Shown here: one piece after another, positions 55,112 through 64,000 of the stretch
How the letters are laid out: the number at the start of each line of letters is the position of its first letter
How positions within the stretch are numbered: position 1 is the stretch's first letter
Origin: Dehalococcoidia bacterium UBA2158
GTDB lineage: Bacteria; Chloroflexota; Dehalococcoidia; Lucifugimonadales; UBA3495
Reading direction: 5' to 3'
Length of the DNA stretch: 64,000 bases
Assembly (NCBI GenBank): GCA_002328185.1
Contig: DCWQ01000039.1
Span: 1-64,000, forward strand
Made by a program: the position numbers and the translations under genes
Notes under the pieces: generated by a model
Databases searched by the model: none
Told to the model about the DNA's origin: nothing
What the model saw: the letters and a program-made list of their open reading frames with translations, nothing else

Positions 55112-55133
55112 AAATGTGATCTACGTCACATTT
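55112..55133. promoter_or_regulatory. CRP/FNR-family binding site
   Basis: TGTGATCTACGTCACA (55115-55130) with AAA before and TTT after: TGTGA-N6-TCACA, differing from the ideal E. coli CRP operator only in the central spacer. It lies about 130 bases upstream of the prepilin-like frame. The stretch 54963-55262 holds no gene. Confidence 0.55.
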
Positions 55134-55262
55134 TCCAACTGACACAGGTCTCAGATTTGAACGACCGGCAGACGCATAATCAGGTCAACGTCGAAATTAG
55201 TTGATCCGACGATATGAACCCATCTAGGAGATGAGCAGATACGTAATATCTTAAAGAAAACT

Positions 55263-55912
55263 TTGGGCAGAGGGTCAGAAGACCAAAAGGGATTCACCCT
55301 GATCGAGCGGTTTGTTGTTAGCATTATCGTTGCCTTGGCCGCCGTCATCGTGCCACTGGTGATCCAATTTTCGGGCCGTGGCGATACCGCCGCCTCCAAC
55401 GCAGAGTGGGACTCCATCCAGTCCGCGATCGACACCATGATGGCCGATAGCTTTGACTTCGATGCCGGCTCGGGAACCCAGAACTTATCGACCTACTGTC
55501 CGAGGGCTTTTCGTACCTCTCAACAGACTCAAATGGCGACATCACGGATATCCCGCACCAACTGCACCATGTGAACCAAGTCGACCGCCAACGGGTAACC
55601 TGGAAATTCAACCCGGAGATATCACTGCCTTCGGGAGATTCCCAAACCCTCACATTCGGGACTGTAGCGTCCGCTACCAAAGGGGTTTACTGGAGCGATC
55701 TGCTGGTCGACTTTGGCGGTGGGACATTCTTGGAAGACCGGTATACCTGGCCAACGGCGGCAATCAAGATGGTAGACTCGCACACCGTGTCAGCCACCGA
55801 CGATCTAGGAAATAATCAAGTGCTCCCGTTGCAGGCGTGGATCTCGGACGATAGCGGGCTAGTCAATACCTGGAACTTGCAGTCGCACAGGCTTAGGCCG
55901 TCTGCGGTTTAG
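55263..55912 (+). pseudogene. Prepilin-like protein (type IV pilin/pseudopilin N-terminus), frameshifted
   Basis: TTG at 55263 opens a short basic leader ending in the prepilin peptidase site QKG|FTLIE, with the conserved Glu at mature position 5, and a hydrophobic helix (VVSIIVALAAVIVPLVIQF). The exported part begins DTAASNAEWDSIQSAIDTMM. Near 55490 the frame breaks, and the remainder (LSEGFSYLSTDSNGDITDIP ... VTWKFNPEISLPSGDSQ ... PLQAWISDDSGLVNTW) continues in another frame to TAG at 55910. One indel splits an otherwise complete protein of about 215 residues. The RFV after FTLIE replaces the usual LLV. Confidence 0.65.
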
Positions 55913-55932
55913 CTTTTCTTGGCTGAACCTGC

Positions 55933-56745
55933 TTACTCGTCTTCAGACCAGCCGGTGTCCATCTCTTCTTCGTCGATGATGTTTTCTTCCTCGTCGTCAT
56001 CATCGTCACCTTCTTCTTCCCGCATGAACCGGGCCACCGCTTCGTTGAGGAACACCCGGTCTTCTTCCTTTGCCTTGGAAGGGAAGGAGCACACGTTCTT
56101 GAGGCTGCGGTGCTTGAAAGTCTCTCTGATGATCACGGAGACTCCCTGCTCGTTGACCGTAACCACCGTGGCGGTATATTGGTTCCCGCCGTCGATCAAC
56201 CTGGCCAGCCGGTTGCCAAGTTTGGGCTCAATTCGACCCAGTAGCTGCCCATCAAGGGTCAGGACGTTCACCGTGTTCTTTTCCTTAGAGAGGACCACCT
56301 GGTCGCTGGCAGAGATGCGGAGTACGGCCATATTTCTATCCGTGTTCCGCAGAATGGTGGTGCCCGATTTACCGCTCTCTTCGATGAAGTTCTGCGGTGC
56401 TCCGGCCGCTTTCTTGGTTTGCTTGGGGGAGCCGGAATCGTCGTTGGTGGGGTCGGCGGCCAACTGGTTTAGCCGGGCGAGGTTCTTCTTGGCTATGTTG
56501 TTGTACGGCGCGATCTCGCATACCTGGTCCAAGACGGCCCGCGCATCCAGATAGCTACCCAACTCTATCAGCGCCTTCCCCAAGCGGTTCATCGCTTCAA
56601 CGTCGTAGGCGAATAGCTCCAGAATGGCCTTGTTGACCTCGGTGGCGCGTTGCCATTCACCCTGAGAAGCGAGGTTCACAGCCTCACTGCCAAGGTCTCT
56701 CTTCAGCTTCATGCTGCCTGGTGTGCGAATTGCTTCCGAATCCAT
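55933..56745 (-). CDS. TPR-repeat protein with acidic C-terminus
   Basis: 270 residues. One to two tetratricopeptide-like helical repeats at about residues 15-85 (NLASQGEWQRATEVNKAILE, AMNRLGKALIELGSYLDARA, NNIAKKNLARL), a charged linker, then a beta-rich domain (RISASDQVVLSKEKNTVNVL, GRIEPKLGNRLARLIDGGNQ) which resembles a small HIRAN/KOW-like barrel but is not firmly recognised. The tail is almost all Asp and Glu. Start at ATG 56745 with AGGAGACGGG just before; 19 further codons upstream are open but unsupported. Probably a cytoplasmic adaptor; function unknown. Confidence 0.7.
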   Translation of the reverse strand: MDSEAIRTPGSMKLKRDLGSEAVNLASQGEWQRATEVNKAILELFAYDVEAMNRLGKALIELGSYLDARAVLDQVCEIAPYNNIAKKNLARLNQLAADPTNDDSGSPKQTKKAAGAPQNFIEESGKSGTTILRNTDRNMAVLRISASDQVVLSKEKNTVNVLTLDGQLLGRIEPKLGNRLARLIDGGNQYTATVVTVNEQGVSVIIRETFKHRSLKNVCSFPSKAKEEDRVFLNEAVARFMREEEGDDDDDEEENIIDEEEMDTGWSEDE

Positions 56746-57045
56746 CCCGTCTCCTGTCCGGTGCTGTATTCCCGTTGACCGGACCCCCGCCAAGGGCCAC
56801 ATCCAATCAGACTAGCCCCAAACAAGCCTTTTATGCTTACTTCAAATGATACTGGTCGCCAGAACCTATCTTAGAAGCATCGGAAATTAAAACTGAGGCT
56901 CATTTCATGCCTAGGCCCTAACTAGTAATTACACTATCGCCAAGCCCAAGGTCAAGCCATAAAACGCGGGGAATATGGAAATTCCTAACAAATTGTAGCC
57001 ACCATGCCCAAGCGGGAGGCTAAGCAGGAGTTTCGCAGCCTGGTT

Positions 57046-57789
57046 TTAGGGGTAAATACGGAGTCTGCGGTGCCGCCAGCGAATCTTCAAAAGGTCCAGC
57101 GTCATGGCCAATGAGTCTTGGATGGGCCGGACTTTGCTTTGTGACTGGTAGTACCAGTCCACACCGACTTCGTAATAGGTCAGCCCCCGTTCCCTGGCCA
57201 GATGCAGCAATTCCACATCAAAGGCGAAGCCATCCAAGGTCAGCCGAGGAAATAGGTCTTGGGCGGTCCCTCCCCGGAAGCATTTGAATCCGCATTGGGT
57301 ATCGGCCAAGCCCGGCACAGCCAAGCGGTTCACCAGAAAGTTGAAGAACCGGCCCATCAGGTGACGCCGCACCGGTTCGCCGATGCGCAGTGCGCCAGGA
57401 GCCTCACGCGAGCCCAGCACAATGTCTACGCAGGGCATTCCGGAATCATCGGACTCGAATAAGGGCAACAGCCGCTCCACCTGCTCTATGGGCACCGATA
57501 GATCGGCGTCGGAAAGCAAACGGTACTCACCCTCCGCCGCCAGCATGCCGTTCTTCACCGCCCATCCCTTGCCCCGGTGAGGCAGGCGCAGCACCCGGAC
57601 GTTGGAGTGTTCTACGATCTCCCGGCCCACCAATTGGGCGGTGTGGTCCGTACTGCCGTCGTCGGCCACCACCACTTCCCACTGGTAATCTCGGCCTGAA
57701 AGATACTCAATCACCCGGGAGAGAGTTCCTGCGATTCGAGCTTCCTCATTGAACGCGGGAATCACGACAGATAAAAATGGCTGAGGCAA
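57046..57789 (-). CDS. Family 2 glycosyltransferase (dolichyl/polyprenyl-phosphate sugar synthase-like)
   Basis: 247 residues, GT-A fold: LSVVIPAFNEEARIAGTLSR, WEVVVADDGSTDHTAQLV, LRLPHRGKGWAVKNGMLAAE, LLSDADLSVPIEQVERLLPL (DxD-like metal site) and ADTQCGFKCFRGGTAQDLF. This is the DPG/DPM-synthase-like group that loads a hexose on a polyprenyl phosphate; it lacks C-terminal membrane helices, as do soluble eukaryotic-type dolichyl-phosphate glucosyltransferases. TTG start. 56 bases downstream of lysC, perhaps only loosely linked to it. Confidence 0.88.
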   Translation of the reverse strand: MPQPFLSVVIPAFNEEARIAGTLSRVIEYLSGRDYQWEVVVADDGSTDHTAQLVGREIVEHSNVRVLRLPHRGKGWAVKNGMLAAEGEYRLLSDADLSVPIEQVERLLPLFESDDSGMPCVDIVLGSREAPGALRIGEPVRRHLMGRFFNFLVNRLAVPGLADTQCGFKCFRGGTAQDLFPRLTLDGFAFDVELLHLARERGLTYYEVGVDWYYQSQSKVRPIQDSLAMTLDLLKIRWRHRRLRIYP

Positions 57790-57845
57790 GGGCCTACTCC
57801 CATTGGATCAAAGGCGGTTTGGCGGAGGAATCTAGGGTCGGGCAG

Positions 57846-59084
57846 TTATTCGTCGGGCTCGTCGAGCTGGAAGCCGCGGTGGAGCAGCCTCACTGCTTCC
57901 TGAGCTTGGTCTTCCCGGATGATGCAGGAGATGCGAATCTCAGAGGTGGTGATCATGTCGATATTTACTTTGCCGTCGGCCAGCACCCGGAACATGCGCG
58001 ACGCGTAGCCCGGGGTGTGCTGCATGCCTGAACCGACTACGCTCACGGCTGCCAGGTTGGCCTCGCTGATCAACGCGCCATAGCCGATCTCCTTGGTCAG
58101 TTCCTCCACCTTGGCCAGCGCGGCTTTCAGGTCGGTGCCACTGACGGTGAAGCTGATGTCCGTGGTCCGGTCCTCGCTGGTATTCTGCACGATGGTATCA
58201 ACGCTGATTCCGGACTGGGCCAAGGGCTCGAACAGGGCCGCGGCCACACCGGGTTGGTCGGGAACACTGCGAACGGTTATCTTCGCCACGTTGATGGTGC
58301 AGGCGATGCCCGTTACTTTGATTCTATCTTCCATAACTCTCTTGTCCGCATCTCCGTCTATCCGGTGTATCAGGGTACCCGGAGTTTCGTTGAAGCTGGA
58401 GGCCACATATATCGGAACATCGAAAACCGAGCCCAACTCGATAGACCTTGGGTGCATCTTCGCGCCGTAGTTAGCCAACTCTAGCATCTCGTCGTAGCCG
58501 ATCTCGCTCAACTTGCGGGCTTCTGGGACGATCCTTGGGTCGGCGGTGTAGATGCCGTCCACGTCGGTGTATATCTCGCAGCGTTCGGCTTCCAAGACCG
58601 CCGCCAGGGCCACCGCAGTGGTGTCTGAGCCGCCCCTGCCGAGGGTCGTTATATCCTCGTCCTCGGATATTCCTTGAAACCCGGCAACGACCACAATTCG
58701 GCCCTCATGCAACTCTTTCAGCATCCGGGCCGTATCAACGCTGTGAATCCGGGCGCGGCCGTGGCTGGTGTCGGTATGTATCCCGGCCTGGGAACCCGTG
58801 AGGCTCACCGCCTCTTGACCCAAGTCGGCCAATGCCATGGTCAACAGCGTGCATGCCACCAACTCGCCAGTCGACAGCAATAGGTCCAGCTCCCGGGGAT
58901 GGGGTTGGTCTGAAACAGAATGCGCGAGCTCAATCAGCTCGTCGGTGGAATCGCCCATGGCGGAGACCACGGCCACCACTCCGGTCCCGTTCTTTTTGAC
59001 CTCAACAATGCGGCGGGCCACGTTCTTGATCTTCTCGGCGTCTGCCACCGACGACCCGCCGTATTTGTGGACTACTAGTGACAT
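57846..59084 (-). CDS. lysC: Aspartate kinase
   Basis: 412 residues. [20 protein letters not shown] (ATP/Asp site), [40 protein letters not shown] and [20 protein letters not shown] complete the kinase; two ACT domains follow ([20 protein letters not shown] and [20 protein letters not shown]), typical for feedback inhibition by lysine and/or threonine. First step of the Lys/Thr/Met branch. Seven bases downstream of thrB. Confidence 0.96.
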   Translation of the reverse strand: MSLVVHKYGGSSVADAEKIKNVARRIVEVKKNGTGVVAVVSAMGDSTDELIELAHSVSDQPHPRELDLLLSTGELVACTLLTMALADLGQEAVSLTGSQAGIHTDTSHGRARIHSVDTARMLKELHEGRIVVVAGFQGISEDEDITTLGRGGSDTTAVALAAVLEAERCEIYTDVDGIYTADPRIVPEARKLSEIGYDEMLELANYGAKMHPRSIELGSVFDVPIYVASSFNETPGTLIHRIDGDADKRVMEDRIKVTGIACTINVAKITVRSVPDQPGVAAALFEPLAQSGISVDTIVQNTSEDRTTDISFTVSGTDLKAALAKVEELTKEIGYGALISEANLAAVSVVGSGMQHTPGYASRMFRVLADGKVNIDMITTSEIRISCIIREDQAQEAVRLLHRGFQLDEPDE

Positions 59085-59091
59085 GACGTGA

Positions 59092-60015
59092 CTATTGGTG
59101 GCCGATTAGGTGGGCGCCGCGGACCGTGGGCTGGGTGACGCGAACATTACCCTCGACGTTGGCCTGACGGGCGGCCTCCGCCATCTCGTAGGCTACGGTC
59201 ATCTCTCTTCCCTGGGTCAGGGCCAGCACCGTGGAGCCGCTGCCGGATAGGAAAACACCCAGGGCGCCCGCGTCCAAGGCGGCTTTGAAGATCACCTTCA
59301 TGGCCGGGAACAGCGGTTGGCGGTAAGGCTGGTGCAACCGGTCCTGGGTGGCGATGGCCAAATACTCGGGGTGATTCGTCGCCATACTGGCCACCAGAAG
59401 CCCAACGCGGCCCATGTTATATACAGCGTCGGCCAAAGATACCGTTTCCGGGAGAACGGCCCGTGCGTCCTCTGTGGATATCCTAACCTCGGGTACAAAA
59501 ACCACGGCGTGCAGCTCCGGCGGCAAATTCACCGGCACTGTAAACAACATTTGGCCTTCTTCAGTTTGGTCCATGATGACCAACTGCATGCCCCCCATGA
59601 CCGCCGCGGCGACGTTGTCCGGGTGGCCCTCGATGGTCGCTGCCATCTCCAGCAGGTCGTTGGCCAAGTAGTCCTTGGAGCAGATGACATTGGCCGCAAC
59701 CAGCCCCCCCGCGATGGCGGCGGCGCTGCTGCCCATGCCGCGGGCCAAGGGAATCGTGTTCTCACACCGGATTCGGAGCGCGGGCATCTTCTCCCCGGCA
59801 TCGTCAAACAGAAACTGCATGGACTTATAGACCAGGTTATCGCGTCCGGTCCCGAGTTCGCCTTCGCCCTCTCCGGTGATCTCAACCACGGGCTCGCCGC
59901 CGTCCATGGTCTCAACTTCAAGAGTGTTCCAGACGTCCAGAGCCAGGCCCAGGCAATCATATCCAGGGCCTAGATTTGCGGTGGTGGCCGGGGCTTTGAC
60001 ACGGACTACAGGCAT
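59092..60015 (-). CDS. thrB: Homoserine kinase
   Basis: 307 residues of the GHMP kinase family: [20 protein letters not shown] at the N-terminus, the ATP-loop [40 protein letters not shown] and [17 protein letters not shown]. It phosphorylates homoserine on the way to threonine and is co-transcribed with lysC. Normal length; the 203-base region upstream shows nothing else. Confidence 0.96.
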   Translation of the reverse strand: MPVVRVKAPATTANLGPGYDCLGLALDVWNTLEVETMDGGEPVVEITGEGEGELGTGRDNLVYKSMQFLFDDAGEKMPALRIRCENTIPLARGMGSSAAAIAGGLVAANVICSKDYLANDLLEMAATIEGHPDNVAAAVMGGMQLVIMDQTEEGQMLFTVPVNLPPELHAVVFVPEVRISTEDARAVLPETVSLADAVYNMGRVGLLVASMATNHPEYLAIATQDRLHQPYRQPLFPAMKVIFKAALDAGALGVFLSGSGSTVLALTQGREMTVAYEMAEAARQANVEGNVRVTQPTVRGAHLIGHQ

Positions 60016-60218
60016 TCTGATCTTTCGGCCGGGTGTTTTCGAGATTACGGCCCTCCAGACATTCCGATGAAATCGGGATTCGGGGCCACCAAACAGACTC
60101 TACTCTAACATCAAATCAGCAACATGCCAGGCGAGGAGGCAACGGGTAACGTTGTGGGAAACCCCGAACGGGCAATGAGATCAGCGGGCCTGCCGGACCG
60201 ATCGCCGAGAGGCGGGGC

Positions 60219-61511
60219 CTAGTCTCCGCTGACCCCAGGTAGCCGGCCGTTCACCTGGGAGGCGGCAACGGTCAGGTAATCAAGGGCCAACCGGGGAAGC
60301 AGGAACCGTTGGCGCACGCTCTCTCTAGCCGTTTCGCCGATGCGGGTGGCTAGGGACTTGTCTTTCAGCAGTTCAACCAGTCTCTGGGCGCATTCCTCGG
60401 GCGAAGAAACCAGGAAGCCGCTGACACCGTCATTTATCTGGACGCGGATGCCGCCGGCGTCGCCGCCAATGACCGGCTTGCCCTTCCACATGCCCTCGGT
60501 GACCGTGAGTCCAAAGCCTTCCCTGGTTGATTTCTGCATCAACACCGCGGACGCCATCTGGACCGCGTTCACCACCTCATCAACCGACACCGGCATCGTA
60601 GCAGGGTCGAAGTACAGATGGATGTCCGGGTCATCTCCGGCGTGGTCGACCACGGTCTGAAAGACTTTCGCCCCTTCTGGATCGTCCGTGGCTTGGCTCA
60701 GGCCGAGGAGCGCCAATTGCAGGCCAGGCACCGACTCTCTGGCGATTCGGTAGGCGTCGACCACTCCCCAGGGGTCTTTCCAGAGGTCGAAACGCGAGAC
60801 TTGGCTGACCAACGGCCGTCCGGTGTCTATCCCCATGATGTGGACGATCTTCTGGGCTTGGGTCATGTCCATGGGGGTGTTCTTGACGGTCAGCGGGTCG
60901 ATGGCTGGAGGCGCGATCAGCACCGGAACTTTATCTCCCAGGTTTTGGGGAACGTAGGCCGTCTGAGAAAAGATCAATTGGTCGTAGTCCTGGGTCAGGG
61001 GCATCAGGGCTTCCAATACCGACTTGTTGGGAGTTGTGAGGTCGATGTGGCAGATCCAGATCCAGACCTCGCCCTCTTTCTTGGGCAGCAGCCGGGCCAG
61101 GGGAAGTAGCTGCGGGTCGTGGACGAACCAGACATCGGCCGCGAGCGCCTTGTCCCGCATGTCGTCAGCCACCCGATGGATGCAAGTGAAGTAAATCTCT
61201 AGTTCCTCGGGAGAGAGCTCACCCTCCGAACCCTGGAGCATGTTGTGGATCTTCTTGGTGACGTCAAAGAATTCCGCGGCGTCGGGGTTGATCACGATCC
61301 TTTCAGTCTCGATGCCCAATGAATTTCCCAGGGGCACCATGGACTGGAGAATCTCGGCTACTCCGCCGCCGGTGGCGGTGCTATTCAGGTGCAAGACCCG
61401 CAGCTGTCCCATCTCTCCGGCTACTTTGGCCAGTTGGTCGGCCAGTTCGGTGTCCAGCAATGGGCGGTAGTCTTCGTATGAGACTGGGGGGTGATCAAGC
61501 TTGAAAAACAT
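60219..61511 (-). CDS. GT4-type glycosyltransferase, trehalose synthase (TreT)-like
   Basis: 430 residues, GT-B fold. LRVLHLNSTATGGGVAEILQ is the typical TreT N-terminal motif; FFDVTKKIHNMLQG, WFVHDPQLLPLARLLPKKEG, LVSQVSRFDLWKDPWGVVDA and, at the nucleotide-sugar site, QKSTREGFGLTVTEGMWKGK / PVIGGDAGGIRVQI follow. TreT enzymes make trehalose from NDP-glucose and glucose (or the reverse), so a compatible-solute role is the best guess. Without neighbours of trehalose metabolism, another alpha-glucosyl acceptor cannot be excluded. Confidence 0.85.
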   Translation of the reverse strand: MFFKLDHPPVSYEDYRPLLDTELADQLAKVAGEMGQLRVLHLNSTATGGGVAEILQSMVPLGNSLGIETERIVINPDAAEFFDVTKKIHNMLQGSEGELSPEELEIYFTCIHRVADDMRDKALAADVWFVHDPQLLPLARLLPKKEGEVWIWICHIDLTTPNKSVLEALMPLTQDYDQLIFSQTAYVPQNLGDKVPVLIAPPAIDPLTVKNTPMDMTQAQKIVHIMGIDTGRPLVSQVSRFDLWKDPWGVVDAYRIARESVPGLQLALLGLSQATDDPEGAKVFQTVVDHAGDDPDIHLYFDPATMPVSVDEVVNAVQMASAVLMQKSTREGFGLTVTEGMWKGKPVIGGDAGGIRVQINDGVSGFLVSSPEECAQRLVELLKDKSLATRIGETARESVRQRFLLPRLALDYLTVAASQVNGRLPGVSGD

Positions 61512-61802
61512 CGGCGGTTTTGCCTTGTTTGGCCCATTTTGGGCGAAAAATATGCCTTGATAATTCGCATCTAATCACGAACATATGACTACTTACATGG
61601 TTACATCGCCGGGGCATTACTGCAATCCTTTTTCCGGTTGAATTACAAGAATTCAGCTCAGCGTTAACGCCAACGGGGAGTTCGAAAGGTATCTGTGCCG
61701 AAATCGGTGCGCAGAGCGACGGATTTAAGAGCAAGGTTCAATCGCCGATGGGAGATGAAGTGGCTGAGGGGAGCAGGGCGAGAAGAGGTTGAAACCGGCA
61801 GC

Positions 61803-63665
61803 TTACTCGACGGTCACCGACTTGGCTAAGTTCCGGGGTTGGTCCACGTCCCGGTTCAGCAAGAGGGCGACGTGATAGGCCAGCATTTGGAGCGGCAGAA
61901 CGGCGAGCAGAGGGATCAGGTGCTCGGGCACTTCAGGGAGATACAGGGCGTGGTCCGCTTCGGCGGCCAACTGAGTGTCTCCTTCTGTGAGCACCGCCAA
62001 AACACGGCCGTCGCGGGCCATCACCTCTTTCACGTTGTTGACGACTTTCTCGTAGAGCGAGTCCTTTGGCGCCAGCGCAACGGTGGCCATGGCATTGTCT
62101 ATGAGTGCGATCGGCCCGTGCTTCATCTCGCCGGCAGGATAAGCCTCGGCATGGACGTAGCTGATCTCTTTGAGCTTGAGGGACCCTTCCGAGGCGATGG
62201 GAGAGTTCATCCCCCTTCCCAAGAACAGGAAATAATCGGTGCCGACATATTCCTTGGCCAGGTGCTGGTACGCCGCGCTGTCGGCCAGCAGATCGCCCAT
62301 CAGCCTGGGAAGTCGTGCCAGGCCGTCCACCAATTCCTGGGTTTTCGCCGTGTCCAAAGCTCCCCGGTTCTGACCCAAAAAGATGGACAAGAGGTTCAAG
62401 ATGGTCAGCGATGCGACAAAGGTCTTAGTGCTGGCCACGCCGATCTCGATGCCGGCTCGCATATACAAAGAGCCTTCGGCGATGCGGGACGCCTGGCTGC
62501 GCTCGACATTGCATATATTGACCAATCTGCCGCCCTTGTCTTTGACCAACTGCATGGCGGCAACGGTGTCGGCTGTTTCGCCGGACTGGCTGATGGCCAC
62601 AACCAACGTGCGCGGGCCGATGTAGGGGTCACGGTACCGGAACTCCGAAGCGCTCTCCGCCTCAGCGGGCAAGCCGCTGTAGCGCTCGATCAGGTGGCGT
62701 CCCACTTGGGCAGCGTGCAGGCTGGTGCCGCAACCGATGAGCATCACCCGGTCCAGATCGACGATCTCTTGGGCTGAGAGGGGGAAGTCCGGAAGGTCCA
62801 CGCGCCGGGAATCAAAATTGACCCGTTCCCGCATGGCGCTGGCCACGGCCTGAGGTTGCTCCATGATCTCTTTCAGCATGAAATGCTGGTAACCCGCTTT
62901 GTCGACCAGCGCCTCTTCCAGGGTGACCATCCGGGGCTGCTTGTCTATATGGTTCCCTTCCAAGTCCTGGTACTCCACCCGGTCTCGGGTGATTGCCACC
63001 ATCTCGCCGGTCTCCAAAAAGGCCACCTGGCCCATATTGGACTCCGACTGAAGAAGGGGGAGCAATGCCGGCAGGTCGCTTCCGATGATCGCCTGACCGT
63101 CCGCCTGTGCGATCACTATGCCGCCGGCGTGTCCCAAACGAAGGGCGCAGATCTTGGCTTCGTCGCCTTCCAAAACTGCGGAGATAGCTTGGGAACCTTT
63201 GACCATGCGGCCCATTCGCCGGAATGCCTCTTGGAAGTTCAGCCCCCGGTCCATTCCTTCTTCCACCAGATGGGTCAGGACCTCGGTGTCGGTCTCGGAA
63301 CCAAACGTATGACCGGCTCCCAACAACCGCCGTTTCAGATCCAAGTAATTCTCAACGATCCCATTATGGACCACGGCGATGCGGTGCTGACAGTCGGTGT
63401 GTGGGTGAGCGTTCTCCTGAGAGGGGCGTCCGTGGGTGGCCCAACGTGTGTGGCCCAGGCCCACCGAGCCGGTGGGATGGGACTCGGCTCCCGTCTCATC
63501 AAGGCCGTTGACCTTGCCAACGGTCTTGCGCAGTTGGATGTCGCCCTCGTGGTCGACGATGGCTATCCCGGCGCTATCGTAGCCCCGGTACTCAAGCCTT
63601 CTTAGCCCCTCGAATATGATGGGCCAGGCTTCTTGTCCACCAACGTACCCAACGATGCCGCACAC
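61803..63665 (-). CDS. glmS: Glutamine-fructose-6-phosphate aminotransferase (isomerizing)
   Basis: About 620 residues. N-terminal Ntn glutaminase: CGIVGYVGG, RRLEYRGYDSAGIAIVD, HTRWATHGRPSQENAHPHTD, HNGIVENY and SETDTEVLTHL. C-terminal isomerase with two SIS domains: LIGCGTSLHAAQVGRHLIER, AISQSGETADTVAAMQLVKD, and the C-terminal PRNLAKSVTVE. The start is set at GTG 63663-63665, which places Met directly before Cys as needed for the N-terminal nucleophile; a longer ATG start two codons earlier would bury it. No glmS ribozyme seen upstream. It makes glucosamine-6-phosphate for cell-surface polymers. Confidence 0.96.
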   Translation of the reverse strand: MCGIVGYVGGQEAWPIIFEGLRRLEYRGYDSAGIAIVDHEGDIQLRKTVGKVNGLDETGAESHPTGSVGLGHTRWATHGRPSQENAHPHTDCQHRIAVVHNGIVENYLDLKRRLLGAGHTFGSETDTEVLTHLVEEGMDRGLNFQEAFRRMGRMVKGSQAISAVLEGDEAKICALRLGHAGGIVIAQADGQAIIGSDLPALLPLLQSESNMGQVAFLETGEMVAITRDRVEYQDLEGNHIDKQPRMVTLEEALVDKAGYQHFMLKEIMEQPQAVASAMRERVNFDSRRVDLPDFPLSAQEIVDLDRVMLIGCGTSLHAAQVGRHLIERYSGLPAEAESASEFRYRDPYIGPRTLVVAISQSGETADTVAAMQLVKDKGGRLVNICNVERSQASRIAEGSLYMRAGIEIGVASTKTFVASLTILNLLSIFLGQNRGALDTAKTQELVDGLARLPRLMGDLLADSAAYQHLAKEYVGTDYFLFLGRGMNSPIASEGSLKLKEISYVHAEAYPAGEMKHGPIALIDNAMATVALAPKDSLYEKVVNNVKEVMARDGRVLAVLTEGDTQLAAEADHALYLPEVPEHLIPLLAVLPLQMLAYHVALLLNRDVDQPRNLAKSVTVE

Positions 63666-63758
63666 AGGCATTCCCGGCCGCGCTTGACGCGCCGAGCCTC
63701 ACAAAGAATATGCAACGTTTGACGAGACCTCAAAGGGAATTCGAAAATCGTATACAAC

Positions 63759-63788
63759 AGTATAAGAACCCCTGGAATTTTGTGTCAA
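63759..63788 (-). promoter_or_regulatory. Strong sigma-70-type promoter for glmS
   Basis: Minus strand TTGACA (63783-63788), 18-base spacer, TATACT (63759-63764). Leader of about 87 bases before the glmS start. Confidence 0.7.
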
Positions 63789-63886
63789 CGAAACCAGCTT
63801 GGCTGGCCGGCCAAAAGCTGGTTATTTCGGCGAAACCGATGATTCAAAGAACCCATTCTCGCTTAGCCCGCTCAGTTGCTCTAAGT

Positions 63887-63973
63887 ACCCTTCGTGGTGA
63901 GCCCCATCGAAACACCTGCCGGGTGTAAACCAAGGCTTGCCACACATCCTTCGACCGGCTCAGAACGAACGGC
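63887..63973. repeat. Dispersed intergenic repeat, family A (copy 3)
   Basis: CCTTCGTGGTGAGCCCCATC (from about 63888) and TCCTTCGACCGGCTCAGAAC (from about 63948), the same inverted half-element arrangement as the copy at 9786-9871. Beyond the glmS promoter the end of the window holds only this element. Confidence 0.6.
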
Positions 63974-64000
63974 TGCGGTGGGGCGCAATAGCCAAAAAAC

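Noticed and set aside
63672..63758. glmS ribozyme/riboswitch in the glmS leader
   Set aside because: The leader is under 90 bases and no ribozyme core sequence is seen; gene order alone is not evidence.

Overview
The window reads as a chromosomal segment of an uncultured member of the phylum Chloroflexota, most likely class Dehalococcoidia (SAR202-like). This is inferred from three things. The informational genes have Dehalococcoidia-type architecture: a very short EF-Ts, S2 and L19 with long acidic tails, and an M50 protease with a large insertion. The order rpsB-tsf-pyrH-frr-uppS-cdsA-dxr-rseP-ispG-proS is unbroken. These sit beside catabolic families common in SAR202 genomes (flavin monooxygenase-like LLM protein, SMP-30, CMD, NIPSNAP, VOC). 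The assignment is not proven from the window alone; there is no rRNA.

Layout. 1-10.5 kb is accessory metabolism: a truncated S9 peptidase, a PuuE-like deacetylase, a DUF2652 protein whose fused methyltransferase half has decayed, a tandem universal stress protein, a class V aminotransferase, NIPSNAP and VOC proteins, an SMP-30 lactonase, a CMD protein and a lipoprotein. 10.7-22.5 kb mixes housekeeping genes (infC-rpmI-rplT, moeA, pheST) with broken genes (M20 peptidase, RuvC-like nuclease, DUF1684). 22.5-33.2 kb is the conserved translation/isoprenoid/envelope supercluster, all on the minus strand and led by a good sigma-70-type promoter before rpsB. 33.2-44.7 kb carries pgpA, a zincin, nfo, an alcohol dehydrogenase, secDF, a CCA-type nucleotidyltransferase, def, priA, rplS and a tRNA-Val. 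44.8-53.9 kb is again accessory: GNAT, LLM oxidoreductase, MFS exporter, acetyl-CoA synthetase, an unusual three-domain enzyme, and the polyamine genes speD-speE. 54-56 kb holds a decayed response regulator, a near-ideal CRP-type palindrome and a broken prepilin gene. 56-64 kb carries a TPR protein, a GT2 glycosyltransferase, lysC-thrB, a trehalose-synthase-like glycosyltransferase and glmS.

Two observations stand out. First, a single 671-residue protein joins a DapA-type aldolase, an MfnB-type (methanofuran furan-ring) synthase and a TusA-like sulfur-carrier domain. I do not know this fusion from any described pathway, and it is my best candidate for an undescribed system. Second, several accessory genes are broken by small, often mutually compensating frameshifts and nonsense codons, while all core genes are intact. 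Several short dispersed palindromic repeats also lie between genes, and one of them supplies the C-terminus and stop codon of an acetyltransferase gene.
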